Of a stretch of 64,000 nucleotides of DNA, positions 26,982-38,604 are shown piece after piece. The DNA lies in the NCBI GenBank assembly GCA_951799425.1, contig OX637392.1, forward strand, positions 55,256,093-55,320,092, given 5' to 3'. The DNA is from Ilex aquifolium (lineage: Eukaryota; Streptophyta; Magnoliopsida; Aquifoliales; Aquifoliaceae). Position 1 is the stretch's first letter, and the number at the start of each line of letters is the position of its first letter. The notes under the pieces were generated by a model. It ran no database searches. It saw only the letters and a list, made by a program, of their open reading frames with translations, and was not told the DNA's origin. The position numbers and the translations under genes are program-made.

Positions 26982-27344
26982 CCTGCCTGGCAGATTGGTT
27001 TTCTTTTGTACAGTGTCCTATACATTCTACTGTTGGGAAGTTGAAGAGTCCTTTGAAGGCAATCGTTTTGAATACTAGAGACTAGAACCGAGAATCATGG
27101 AATGTTTTGAGTTTTACTATGCAATGTCATATTTATGGACAACTTGTTTATTTTCCTTATGAATTTGGAGCAACTGCAGAGTCATGTCTCTTTTTATCCA
27201 AGTTTTATTTCTTTTAAGGAATGTATTAGGCTGCTGTGTTTTACTATATCTGGCATAGGCAACGGTAAGCATATTAAAGAATTTAGTAAAACTATTGAAA
27301 TAGATGTGGCCTGCGGGTATGGGCATTTGCTCTGTGAGAGGGGC

Positions 27345-28405
27345 ATCCTAAAGTCTCCCAAATTGTTTCTAAAAAGTATAAGCTTGTCGTCTCCGTCAAA
27401 CATGGTTCAAAGTAGTGCCCGATACTAAGATGACTCAGTGGAGTCGTATCTGACATGATATCATCTTAGCTGATACTTTTTCATGTTTGCGTAACTACAA
27501 GTCTATTCGATTGGCAAAGTCATACAAGTCTCTATTTAGTTTGGCCAAGTCGTTTGAGACATTTCTGCATCAACTCCAAGTTGTTCGAGTCATTGTCACC
27601 GCATTGAAATTAATCAATACCCTTTTGTGACGGTGTGATCAAAGAACAAAATTCTATTTCGAAATGCTCGAAGCCTTTCCGTTTTCATAGAATGTGAAAC
27701 GAAACAATGATTGAATGTCGCAATTCTTATATTTCGAGGTGTTTTGGTATGTTTTGTTTTGTTTCGACCAATATGTCGAAATCATAGTTATCAAATTGAG
27801 GTTCGTATCGGAAATCGAAATCCTAGATTTGAGAATTGGGAATCGTAAGATTTGACACAAAATTTGAACAATGATTAAAAAAAATAGCATGCTAAAGTCT
27901 CCAGAATTATTTCTAAAAATTATAAACTTGTGATCTCCGTCAAACATGATTCAAAGTAGCGTCCGATACTAAGATGACTCAGTCGAGTCGGATACGACAT
28001 CTTTTTAGCTAATACTTTTTCATGTTTGTGTAACTATAAGTATATTCGGTTGGCAAAGTCATACAAGTCTCTATTTGGTTTGACAAAGTTGTTCGAGATA
28101 TTTCTACATCAACTCCAAGTTGTTCGAGTCATTGTCACTGCGTTGAAATCAACCCATACCCTTTTGTGATGTCGTAATCAAAGAACAAAATTCTGTTTCG
28201 AAATGGTCGAAGCATTTTCGTTTTCATAGAAATTGAAACGAAACAATGATTGAATGTCGCAATTTTTATGTTTAGAGGTGTTTTGATATGTTTCAACCAA
28301 TGTATCATAATCATAGTTATTAAATCAAGATTTATATCGGGAATCGAAATCCTAGATTTGAGAATCGAAAATCGTAAAATTCAAACAATGATAAAAAAAA
28401 TAACA
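27345..28405. repeat. Two direct copies of a roughly 530-bp repeat
   Basis: Copies begin at about 27345 and 27890. Both carry TCTCCGTCAAACATG, CGATACTAAGATGACTCAGT, AAGTTGTTCGAGTCATTGTC and CGAAATCCTAGATTTGAGAA in the same order. They differ by scattered substitutions and small indels, so the duplication is not recent. Confidence 0.75.
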
Positions 28406-29116
28406 TGTATATATTTAAAATAGGAAAAATATTAAATATTGAACATTATTGTATTTTAAAAATAATCAATTGATGGTATTGGTACGATCACGTTGTATAA
28501 ATGAAAAAATAATAGCCTTTATAAATTTTTATAAAGCTATACTTGAGTTTGTGCTTTTGTTATTTCTTTCTTAATGAATAATAAATTGTTTCTACCTAAA
28601 CTAAAATAGGGAAAACACATATTGATTCGAACATGTAAATTTAGAAAATCACTTCTCACATTCGATTGGAAAATAATTTTTTGATGAAAAACAAAAGGTA
28701 GAACATTTATTGAAGAAATAGTAGGGTATATTAGGGTTTGGTAACTGTTTTTGAAGAAGAAGAAGCATACCTGAAGTGAAGGAGACATCGTTTTTGTGTG
28801 ATGTTCATAGACGCTTGAACAGTTGCTTGAGATTCAAAGACGCGAACAGGAGATACAAAGAGAGACGCGAGTTTTATATTTAGGGGTGGACCTCCTCTAA
28901 CAAAACGGCGTTGTTTTGACCATCTAACAGTCAAAACGACGTCATTTTACTAGAAATATGATTAAAAAAATAATAAAACGAATCTTGCGATTCCTTCGAT
29001 TTGAATCAAATCGTACGATTTTTGCGATTTAAGTGCGATTCTATAGTAAGATACAAATCAAATGGGAACTAAATCGAATCAAATCGAATCGCGAATCGTA
29101 TGATTTTGATAACAAT
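28310..29116. mobile_element. Possible DNA element with CATAGTTAT / ATAACAATG ends
   Basis: Left CATAGTTATTAAATC and right GATTTTGATAACAATG are inverted. The interior has many GATTCGAATC-like palindromic motifs. The left boundary overlaps the second copy of the direct repeat, so its limits are uncertain. Confidence 0.35.
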
Positions 29117-30900
29117 GGTCGGAATGTTTTAGAAATAAACTTTCAAATTGTTTCTCCATTTTCATTCTTAGTCTTTCTTCATGTTCAACTTCTTTTTTTT
29201 ATGTAGCATTTCAAGTTTATCGCCCAAAAATAGTCCTGTAATGCTGCAAACAATGCGATTTAGTGCCCTTCTTGAGTCAATGACCATTATCGCAACCTTG
29301 AACCATGCTATCAAACGCTGACATGGAAGGTAAGGAGCAAAGGCAGTGATGGTATAGAGAAAATAGGCAGCATCGCTGTTTTTTCGGAGTAATTTGAAAT
29401 CCTTGATCTAAAATTTTGTTGTCTTGTACTTCTTCAACGAGAGAGTCCAACCCCACATAAGATTTTGCCATCTTGTGCTTCTGAGAATCCAACCCACACC
29501 ATAGCATGTAATTCATTTAGCTTTACCATCAAATTGCCCAGAGTATAGTTTTCACATGTAGTAAATGTTGGTCAATCATCAAGCTAATCTCATCCCTTGA
29601 AGGAGAGATCAGCTTCTAATCACTTTGATCTCAATATTTCTACTCAATCTATAAAATGCACTGAAAGAGACATAGATTGCATGTTTGAATTGAGTCAAAA
29701 GTTGCTTCAATGATCATGTTACACTTGGATAAAATCATGTCTATATTTGTGTGTCTAGAGATGATGTGATTACGAAAATACCAATCAGATGAGTTATTAG
29801 CTTCAATGATTTCATTTGGTGGATTTAGAAAAATGTCTTGAGTTCTAAATTTTGATAATCTCACTATGCAGTTTTGCCCATGAGGATGGATACCGACATC
29901 AACCTGACAGACATGATGGAGGAAGAAGACAGATGCAGAATTGTCTTAACATGCAACTGATTGATCATATACTTCTCAAATTACTAATGTTTGAGCAATC
30001 AAATTACTCCAAAAGAAGCCTAGGTTGAAGTCAATTGCAATTTGCCTGTTTGCTCATTTCAACTAATGGAAGAGATTTAAGTTTGCCACAGATGGTCTGC
30101 ACCCGGCGTTGGCTTGAGGGCACAGCAAGCTCTACATGAAGTTGCACGCGTCTGGAAAATTTTCTGAGCAGACCACTTGCTTGCAGTGGTGCCTTCCTTA
30201 TTTGCTTTGTTTCTCATTTCAGTGTTTCATTTTTCAGCAGAGGTGTTGAGGCCCATCTCATTGCCACTTGTTCTCCTCCTACTGCCACGAGTTGGCAGCA
30301 ACAAGTCTTTGGAACTGATATGCCCGAACACTTGAGATGGATATGACTGAAACAGAACTGACTATTCGAGAACAATGCATCAGCCAGGGAATTCATGGTA
30401 GGATTGTCAACAGTTGAGCCTGATGGGCCATGACCAGATTCGAATTCTGGGTCTTTTCAAATTTGGGTGGCATTGTTTGAGGTACATGTTTGATTGATTC
30501 TTTGCATGCTGGTCTTGAAATGCATACAAAGCCTGCGAAGGAGAGGGAGTCACCTGAACTGACATCTGCTGCAACATCCAAGGACATCGTTTCTGGCATA
30601 GTCATTGCCATGTGTTATGCGAAAAGGTTAGTTCCCAGACTACTAAGCTTATATACACAGCATTTTGATTATTTTGATGCACCCACTTGTTCTTTTTGTT
30701 TTTACCTTTTTATATTCCCCCTTCCCCTCCTTTTTCTGTGTACACTTTTGGCAGTGGTAATTGCTTTGTATTGTTTTCCTTTTCCTTGGAGTTGGAAAGT
30801 CGATATCCACCAAGTGAAATCTTGCGAGATTGAGTCCAAGAAACAACCTATTCAAAATGGGGGTATGATTACCTACTATTAACCTCTATTGTTCTTCTTT

Positions 30901-32198
30901 TCTCTTTTTTTTTGGTGGTCGTGGGGCCCCGGGAGGGGGGGGGGGGGGTTTGTATTACGGGACTGTGTCTGAGACTAGGAAGTGATGCAGCTTGTTCAGT
31001 AACTCCCTATAATGAATTGTGTTCTGTAACATCTCAGTAGCACGAGAATACTGTTTGAAGTTCTAATTGGTCTCACGAAAAAAAAGTTGAAATCAATTTT
31101 GGACTCTGAAAATAAGCAAAAATTATGTGCGCAATGCTTTTGGATTCTTAAATTTATGTTAGAATGGTACTTTCAAACAATGTATAGCAGCTGAGATATA
31201 GGAGTGGGTTATGTTGGTTCTACTTGGCACTTATTTGCCAACTCAATTTCATTTTGAGCAATTTGACTTGGAGATTTCGTTTGGACGTTTTTATGCGAGG
31301 CATGAGTCAAAGAAAATGTTGTATTTATCTAATGCAAAACCCGTCAATAAGTTAAAGGCTACGACATGAAGGAAGGCTACAAGTAGCACTTTGGCATTTT
31401 GTTCAAAACCTGGTGGGCATTCCAAATAGTTTTTTTTTTTTAAATAAATTATTAATTAAGATGATAAATTTGAATGATTATTATTCTCAATGGACCTCTA
31501 CTTTGTTTCATATACATGTCCGCTTGCGTAATTGGCAAAACTTCACTATCAACAATCAATAATAGGCTAAATTAACAAAGACAAAGATTAGGCAAAGCAA
31601 GGCATTGTTAGGTCTTTTGAGATTCTAAGTTTTTGAGTAGTCAATATCTTCAATGCATGTTTAAGTGTTCAATGTATTCTATACGTGTAGTTTGCAGGTG
31701 ATTTTGCATATTTTAAGTTCATTTTTTCAAAAAACGGTAGTGTTCTTGGCTGACAAAAAAAAAGGTACTTTTTGGTCATTTTAAATTGAGCAATATTATG
31801 TTTGCCAAATCATCTATCAAATGTTGTATCCCAAATCAGTATGAGTGGTTAAATCAATAAAATTTTGACACATTATTTGGGATATAACATTTTGTAAATA
31901 AATTTGGAAAGTATAGTTTTATTGTGATTTATGATGTACCGATAGAAAAAAGTGAGAAATAATTTAATGAAAAGAATAGGATTTCACTTTCCTCTTTGTC
32001 TTAAAAATTATGACTTTTAGTTAATTTTCCAGTCCTTCACTGTGTGCTTCAATTATAGTCCCTTGATGGGTTTATATTAAAAAATTAGTTATTGCTCGTG
32101 CCAGATGGCACGGAGTAATAAAAAAAATGGTCAACAATAAACATATTTGTATTCACATTCAAAATTAAATCTCAAATATAGAGGAGAGAGAAAAAAAT
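30901..32198. other. Intergenic DNA with a poly-G run and a MITE relative
   Basis: A 14-base G run lies at 30935-30948. A diverged MITE with GAGCAATATTATG and CCCAAAT inverted motifs lies at about 31786-31926. The remainder is AT-rich and shows no gene. Confidence 0.5.
31786..31926. mobile_element. Diverged MITE of the GAGCAAT family
   Basis: TTGAGCAATATTATGTTTGCC, then TATCCCAAAT, pairs imperfectly with ATTTGGGATATAAC and TTTGGAAAGTATAG at the other end. It resembles the 10671-10844 element. No clear target duplication was found. Confidence 0.45.
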
Positions 32199-32204
32199 TT
32201 AAGC

Positions 32205-33745
32205 ACCGATTGTAGTGGGGGTGAGCGATAGTAGTTGTGGTGGTGGGCGACGGTGATGGTTGTGGTGGGTGGCGACGATCGTGGTTGTGGATTTTGTGTG
32301 ACGATGGTGGTAGTGACAGTCACGGGTGATGACAGTGGTGGTGGTGTGTGTGGGTGGTGGTGGTGGGCGACGGTGATGGTGGTTGGCAGCAGTGGTGGTG
32401 AGTGGTGGCGATGGTAGTGGTGGCGGACGATGACAGGTGTTTCTGGGCGATAGTGTGATAATGGTGGTGAATGACGGTGGTGGTAGGTATGATGGGGGTG
32501 GGTAATAGTGGGTGGCGGCGATGACGGGTGGGGGTGGTAGGTGTGGTGGGGGTGGGTGACAGTGGGTGGCAGTGATAGTGGATAACGAAGAGTGGTGGTA
32601 GGTTGTGGTAGTTGGTGGTGGTGAACAATGGTGGTGGTGGTGGGTGTTGACAGTGGACGTCAATGGTAGTGGGATGATGGTAATTAGGGGTGTCAACCGT
32701 GTCGGGTTAAATGAGTGACGGGTAAAAAATATGTAAACCTGTACACTACACGTTTAATAAACGGATAAAAAATCTAAACACGAACACGAACACGAACAAT
32801 TTAATAAATGGGTAACACGACATAACTCGTTTAACTCATTTAATTTTATTAAAATTATTCTATTAAAATTTTAAACTCCATTAATCACTCACACCAACTG
32901 TACTCTCTTAATTAAAAGATTTTCAGTTGGCTGCCACTTGCAAAGGCAAATGAGAAGGTTTAATGACTAAAGGAATGGGTTGCATCTTTTTATAGGCATG
33001 GGAGGTCTCCTTTATTTGAATTTGTCGATGAAGGATTCAAGTCAAAAGCTTTCACTGTGTGTTCACTATACAGGTTCAGTTGTGCTCCTTGAAGGTCTCT
33101 TCTTCTAGGTTCAGTTGTGCTCCTTAAAGCTTTCCCTATGTGTTCACTGTGCAGGTTCACTATGTGTTCTCGTCTTCCATTTGAGTTGATTCTGAAGGTC
33201 ATGCAGAACCCTCAACCAGTGTTGTTGGTGGTGGTGGTAAGCTCTCGAGCACTGGTTGATAACCCTTAACCAGGTTCACTGTTTGTTCCTACATCGAGCC
33301 CTGCAAAAAGGGTAAATGAGTAATTTGTACTTAATTTTTCTGAAGTAAGATTTTTCTTTACTCATTTACCATATATTTATATATAATATTTTAATTTTAA
33401 CTAATTTTTTAAAAATAATTATTAATTTATTATTATATTAATATATTTTAAACGGGTGATAAACGGGTTGATAGGTTTCACCCAAACATGATCCGTTTAT
33501 TAAACATGTCTGGCGAGTTAATCCGTTTATCACCCGAACTCGCTTAATTTGCGTCGATTCGTGTCAGTTAATTGTGTCGTGTCGAATTTTGACAGGCCTA
33601 ATGGTAATAGTGGTAATAAATATAAGAATGATATGATGATGGTGGTGGGTGGTGGACGACAATTGTAACAATCGGTGGGGTGGTGGTAGTGGTGATGGTG
33701 GTGGTGGGGTGGCAACAACGATGGTGGTGAGGCGGTTCCAAAAGT
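32205..33745. repeat. TGG/GGT-rich simple-sequence block split by a transposon
   Basis: Degenerate GGTGGT/GGTGAT repeats fill 32205-32676 and 33609-33735. On the minus strand they give His/Thr/Pro-rich ORFs, which are artefacts of the repeat. The two halves are one block separated by the hAT-like element at 32685-33600. Confidence 0.8.
32685..33600. mobile_element. hAT-like element, 916 bp, perfect 8-bp target duplication
   Basis: Ends TAGGGGTGTCAA and TTGACAGGCCTA are inverted (10 of 12 match). ATGGTAAT flanks it at 32677-32684 and 33601-33608. Subterminal regions repeat ACACGAAC, GTGTCG and CGGGTTA motifs. The centre (32880-33310) holds unrelated sequence with repeated GGTTCACTGTG-like phrases and no transposase. 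Confidence 0.85.
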
Positions 33746-36480
33746 ACTAAAAATACTTTTAAAAAGTCATCCTAAATACACCTTTAGGCCCCTATTTTCT
33801 CTATTAAATTTGGGATGTTAATATTAGCCATCAGATTAACTTTAAAGTAAAATTTAAAGAGATCTTCACTGCGAAAAATAAAAGTTATTTTGTTTATTTT
33901 TGAGATTTGAATTGTATTATATTTTATTATATAAATATCTCATACACATGTTACACTAATCAAAATTTATTGAGGTTGGATTTAATACTTTGTCAACTTA
34001 TAACGAAGATAGTTTATTTTTAATGAGGTGTCAATCGTGTCATATTTTTTTCTGGTGTTATTTTCAATACATGTTGTATTCATGTCACTAAAAAAATATT
34101 TAATTTTATAACAACTCATATAATATTATTTAAAATTTTAAAAAAATTATAAAATACTTATTTTTCGTCTACAGTAGTTGTTAAATACATATTTTTTTGT
34201 CTTTAGTACCTATTAATCGTATTATTCATGTCTAATATTGATTTGACCTATTTATCATTTGTGTCATTTTCGAGTTTTATATTAGGTTGAGTTCGTGTTA
34301 ATGGGTAAAATTGACACCCTTAATTCTTATCATAATTTGTTCAATTCACATAAAATCAACACAAGAAATTAAAGGATATGAGTTTAGTTTTAATAGATTT
34401 GTATTATAATTGGACTGATCTATCATGGCAGAATCCTAACACAAAATACATAAATACAATTAGAGAAAACCATAAAAAGAGTTATCATAAAGATCAAATA
34501 AATTTGGACACTAGAAGATTTAAAAATAAGAAAAGACCTGATTTAATAACATATCTCTCTGGAAATAATTAAGGCCTTAATACATTATTGTGTACCAAAT
34601 GACCATGACATCTCCTCAATTCTTCATCTCCTGATCTAGTCCAGATCCTGCCCATGCCGTCACTCTTGGGTCATGACAATGACAATGCAATCATATAAAA
34701 TTCAAAGGGAATTCAAAAAGAAACTCTACGGTATTGAAAAAAAAATTCGGTATTAGTATTGTCAGTTATTATTTTATATAATAAAATTATAATTTTAAAA
34801 AAAGACGTTGCAATTATTTAAGAGAGGTCATAATCGATCATAAAAAATACGGTATCAATCCTAATATTTTATGATCGATTATATCTTTTAAAATTATAAT
34901 TTATACTTAAAAAAATTATAACTTAAACATTAAAAAATTATAATTTTTGATATTGATATGGCCGATAGTACCGTAAGGACTTGTTTGGTATGTTTTTTGG
35001 GATGGGTTTGGATTGAATTGTTTAAACCCGGGTTTGATCTAAAGATGAGATTCAACATTCAATATTGTCTATACCCATGTTTGGTATGCGCAGGGATATA
35101 TGATTATTATGATAATATATTTGTATATAAATGACTATTTTGTCCCTTAATCAATTTATATATATGAGGTATATAGGATATATGAGGGTATAAATATCAT
35201 TTGTATGTTAAACCCCTTAACCCCCATATGAAACCCACCCCCCTTTGAGTTTCATGAAACCCAAGTATGTGGGTTTCATGACCGGGTTATCCAGCGGGCT
35301 GAGTTTTCAAACCTTAGACTAAATATGGATACCAAATATGAATTTAAAGGGTTTATTTCCCAACCCACAATCCAAACCCTCGTACCAAACAGTCCCCGAA
35401 AGCTAAGAACTTGAGAATCACTTTCTTTTGTTAGTGCTTTAGTTTCATTTCAATAGTCAGTAAGCTTTCAGTCCTTGCTCTTCTACTTGTTACCAGCTTA
35501 TCTGGTATGACCTGCGGGTAACTAAAGTTCTATTCTTACATTTTAAAAAAATTATAATTTAATATTAAAAAATTATAATTTTTGATATCGATTTAACCGA
35601 TAATACAGTAAAAATTTCCAAATTCAAATTACAATTTATTAAATCTAATAATCAACATCAAATATCACATCCTCGTTACAGTCCCCACATACTCATAATA
35701 CTATAATAGTGTCCGATCCCCCATTATCAAAGGTATGGGTCCCACGTGTCTCATCCACAAAATCCAATGCAAACCCATCATGTGGGCCCATCATTTTCGA
35801 TAAAAGAATAGGACTATTTAATTAGAAAGATGACACTTGTATAGCAACCCACAACCTACTCTCTCTGATCTACTCATACTCATAGTCAAGAGATATTATC
35901 TCTGGGGTCCACATTTACCGAGTCCTCATTCTTATCCACTTCGATTTGATCCATTGCCACCTACAATTTCCTACTTGCCGACTTCCTTTGTTTTCCCTTT
36001 GGTAATTTTATAAATGGGTCAAATTCGGATCAACCTTTGTTGGATTTAAATTTAAATTGAATTTAATCACTTTGATCCAAAACCCCAAAATTCAACAAAG
36101 TCTTATCTCGGTTATATTTTTTGTTATATCATAAGTTATCATATTTCTATTTATTATATCAATTTTTTTTTAAAATTTATTTCCTATATGGGTTGGTTTT
36201 TTTTTTATATGTATAATCCTTCTTAATTTTATCATTCCTAATATTATCACACATTAATTTTTAGTCTAAAGAGTATGTGCTTATCACACAATACTTCTGG
36301 TGTATTCCTCCATTTAATGCATCTTATTTTAATTCTATGAGTAAAATTATCATCAATCGCACACTCTTTTTAATAATAGACTCTAACTATTTAAAATGTT
36401 CAATTTTCGGTATCTCTTAATCCTCCAAAACTCTTAAGGAATTACTAACACCTCTCTGATATTCATATTAGAACATCTAA
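33746..36480. other. AT-rich intergenic DNA upstream of DRM1
   Basis: No gene is visible. It includes a MITE-like element (34978-35397) and TAAAATTATAATTT-type repeats around 34780-34950 and 35540-35610. The ORF at 34378-34572 is short, AT-rich and unconvincing. Confidence 0.5.
34978..35397. mobile_element. MITE-like element with GGACTTGTTTGGTA / TACCAAACAGTCCCC ends
   Basis: Inverted ends about 420 bp apart match the GGGCCTGTTTGGTA style common in plant PIF/Harbinger or hAT MITEs. Internal motifs GTTTGGTATG and TTAAACCCGGG / TTTCATGAAACCC add self-complementarity. No target duplication was resolved. Confidence 0.5.
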
Positions 36481-36489
36481 TTTAAAATT

Positions 36490-36795
36490 AAAGGATTTTT
36501 CATAGTTTGCAACTTAAAAATTTTTAAAATTTTCACTTTGCACACTCAAAGATTAATTTTTCACATTACACCCTCAATGTATCAAAAATGTTGTAATATA
36601 ACCCTTATGTTAGTTTTTGTTATTTTTTCTATCAAAAATCAATCTATTAACACTGACGAAAAAACTAATGGAAACTAACGGAATGACTACATTACAACAT
36701 TTTTGATACATTGATAGTGCAATGTAAAAAATTTAATCTTTAAAAATACAAGGTGAAAAATTTAAAATCTTTCAGGGTGTGAAATACAATTAGCC
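36490..36795. mobile_element. Foldback element about 300 bp
   Basis: Long inverted arms include CAATGTATCAAAAATGTTGT and its complement ACAACATTTTTGATACATTG, extending outward through CACACTCAAAGATTAA-like sequence. A half copy of the same family occurs at 62660-62790. Confidence 0.7.
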
Positions 36796-36845
36796 CAAAA
36801 TTAAATGACAAATAAGTGAAATAGCTCATGAAGTATATAATGTTT

Positions 36846-36869
36846 TGGATCCGGATCCGGATCCGGATC
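36846..36869. repeat. GGATCC hexamer repeated about four times
   Basis: Four contiguous GGATCC/GGATCA units lie about 200 bp upstream of the DRM1 start codon. Each unit is itself a palindrome. Confidence 0.9.
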
Positions 36870-37068
36870 AATTCGGATTTAAACCCTACAACTCCAAACA
36901 CATGGGATGGGACGACAAAGTCTTTCTAGATTGGAAGTAGAGAAAAACTATATTGGGAAGGTGGCAAAAAAGGTAATTTGTCTAAAGACCAGTAGGAGAT
37001 ATTTTAGCAACAACCCTCTATTTATTTGTAAGCAAAGAGAGAGAGAAAGAGGAGAGAGTGAGAGAAAG

Positions 37069-38604
37069 ATGGTTTTGCTAGACAAGCTTTGGGACGATGT
37101 TGCAGCTGGACCTCAACCTGAACGCGGTCTCGGCAAACTCAGGAAATTGTTCACCCCTAATCCCTTGACCATCAAAGGTGATTTCATTCCCTTTCTTTCT
37201 TTCATATTCTTTAACGTTTAGGTCACGATAAAGCAATTATTTGTATATGTGTGTACCAGGTGTGTGTGTGTGTGTGTCTTTTATGTATGGACTGGTTTTG
37301 ATTGCTTGTATATATGGTGGTATGATGGTTTTTTGGATAGAGGGGGAAGGAGAGAGTAGCAGCAAGAACCAGAGATCCCTGTCCGTGCCATCTACACCAG
37401 GGACACCGACAACACCTGTGACACCAAATACGCCATCGCCCACGGCGGCGCGTAAGGAAAACGTTTGGAGGAGTGTTTTCCACCCGGGTAGCAACCTTGC
37501 CACCAGGCATATTGGAGCTGATGTCTTTGACAAGCCACAGCCTAACTCTCCCACTGTTTATGACTGGTACGTGCAATGGAAAAATCCCACATGCATGGTA
37601 TAGACTAGATAGATGCGCGTCTAATTCACGCGCGTAATTATCGTCCAAAACAAAATTCACCTAAAAATTTATCAAATCATTATAAATGATTAGATCAGTA
37701 AGATTCATTAATTTTTCTATCAGAATCCACTGATCTCACTATTTATGTTGATTTTGTCTTTTTTTTTTGTGTGTGTGTGTGTGTGTACATCGTTTCCCTT
37801 AGACTAAACATTTTGTTGTGACTTAGAGACCCAGATTAAATACCTTTTTTTTTTTTTTAAAGTATTGCGGTTAGGAGTGTTCAGCGTACTTTAACTAATT
37901 CTTTTTTCATCTAGTCAAATATAGTTTATACATGACTAGAGAATGTACGAGGAATTCCTTATGACCTGACCTCAACTCATCATGTCTGGGTGTATGGATT
38001 TACAGCTTGTCCCTATCTCCACTGGACTATCTTTTGGGGTTTCTGATTAAACACCTTCATGCATGATGGATTTTTATCTCACCAATAAATTTTTTCTCTC
38101 TTTAAGTTTTTTCAATCGTAGATCATTGATCGTCCATGGAGATCCATTATATATAAGTGAATTATTGGAAGAAAGTGCCTTTTTCGGATCTGGATCCATG
38201 AATACACCATATGTATATGCTCATTACATACACAAACAAGAACACAAACACAAAACAGGGTTCACTGGATTCCAGATCTTAGATGCTTTGATTTAGGATA
38301 TTGAATGAGATGTTTTTGACCAAGATCCATGGTCGGATGGCTTGGATCTGTTATTCTCTTACCAGATATTAAGGCAGTCGGAAATCTACGGTATAAAAAT
38401 CAGTCTTAGAAATTATTTTAGAATAGATCTTAAAAAGTTCTTTAAGTTTGTTGGTTCAATCATTATTGTATAAAATCGAGTCGTAACTTTGTCGTAATTC
38501 ATTATTTTATAGTTTTATTTTGTTGGATCATCTAATATTTGTTGTTTGTGTGTGATTATCACAGGCTCTACAGTGGGGAGACTAGGAGCAAGCATCATCG
38601 CTGA
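37069..38604 (+). CDS. DRM1: Dormancy-associated / auxin-repressed protein DRM1 (ARP1)
   Basis: Three exons (37069-37177, 37341-37566, 38565-38604) join in frame to 124 residues. The N-terminus [20 protein letters not shown] is the DRM1/ARP1 family signature. The middle is a Ser/Thr/Pro-rich stretch of [14 protein letters not shown] type. The conserved [17 protein letters not shown] block follows, then the SGETRSKHH ending. The start was chosen at this methionine because the family begins here; the upstream in-frame extension to 36907 is non-conserved leader. DRM1 is a small, intrinsically disordered protein of unknown biochemical activity whose mRNA rises in dormant buds and sugar starvation and falls with auxin (known for the family). 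The 5' leader is GA-rich (37035-37067), and introns carry GT microsatellites (37260-37277, 37769-37787). Confidence 0.95.

Larger units (their letters stand above)
26982..30900. other. 3' flank of the CCCH gene and repeat DNA
   Basis: The first few hundred bases are presumably the 3' UTR; no certain poly(A) site was placed. A duplicated repeat follows (27345-28405), then a segment with GATTTTGATAACAATG ends (28310-29116), then unassigned DNA. Around 29876-30030 a plus-strand frame stays open for about 50 codons after a plausible acceptor (CACTATGCAG), but it matches no family I know. ORFs at 30214-30882 are also unassigned. Confidence 0.4.

Noticed and set aside
27654-27947. 97-codon minus-strand ORF in the duplicated repeat
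   Set aside because: It lies in repeat DNA, has no recognisable motif, and is not open in the second copy.
32199-32696. 165-codon minus-strand ORF rich in His, Thr and Pro
   Set aside because: It is the complement of a TGG/GGT simple repeat, open in several frames, and is broken by a transposon. It is not a gene.
36907-37068. In-frame N-terminal extension of DRM1 by 54 residues
   Set aside because: The family begins at [10 protein letters not shown]; the extension is GA-rich leader with no conservation I know of.
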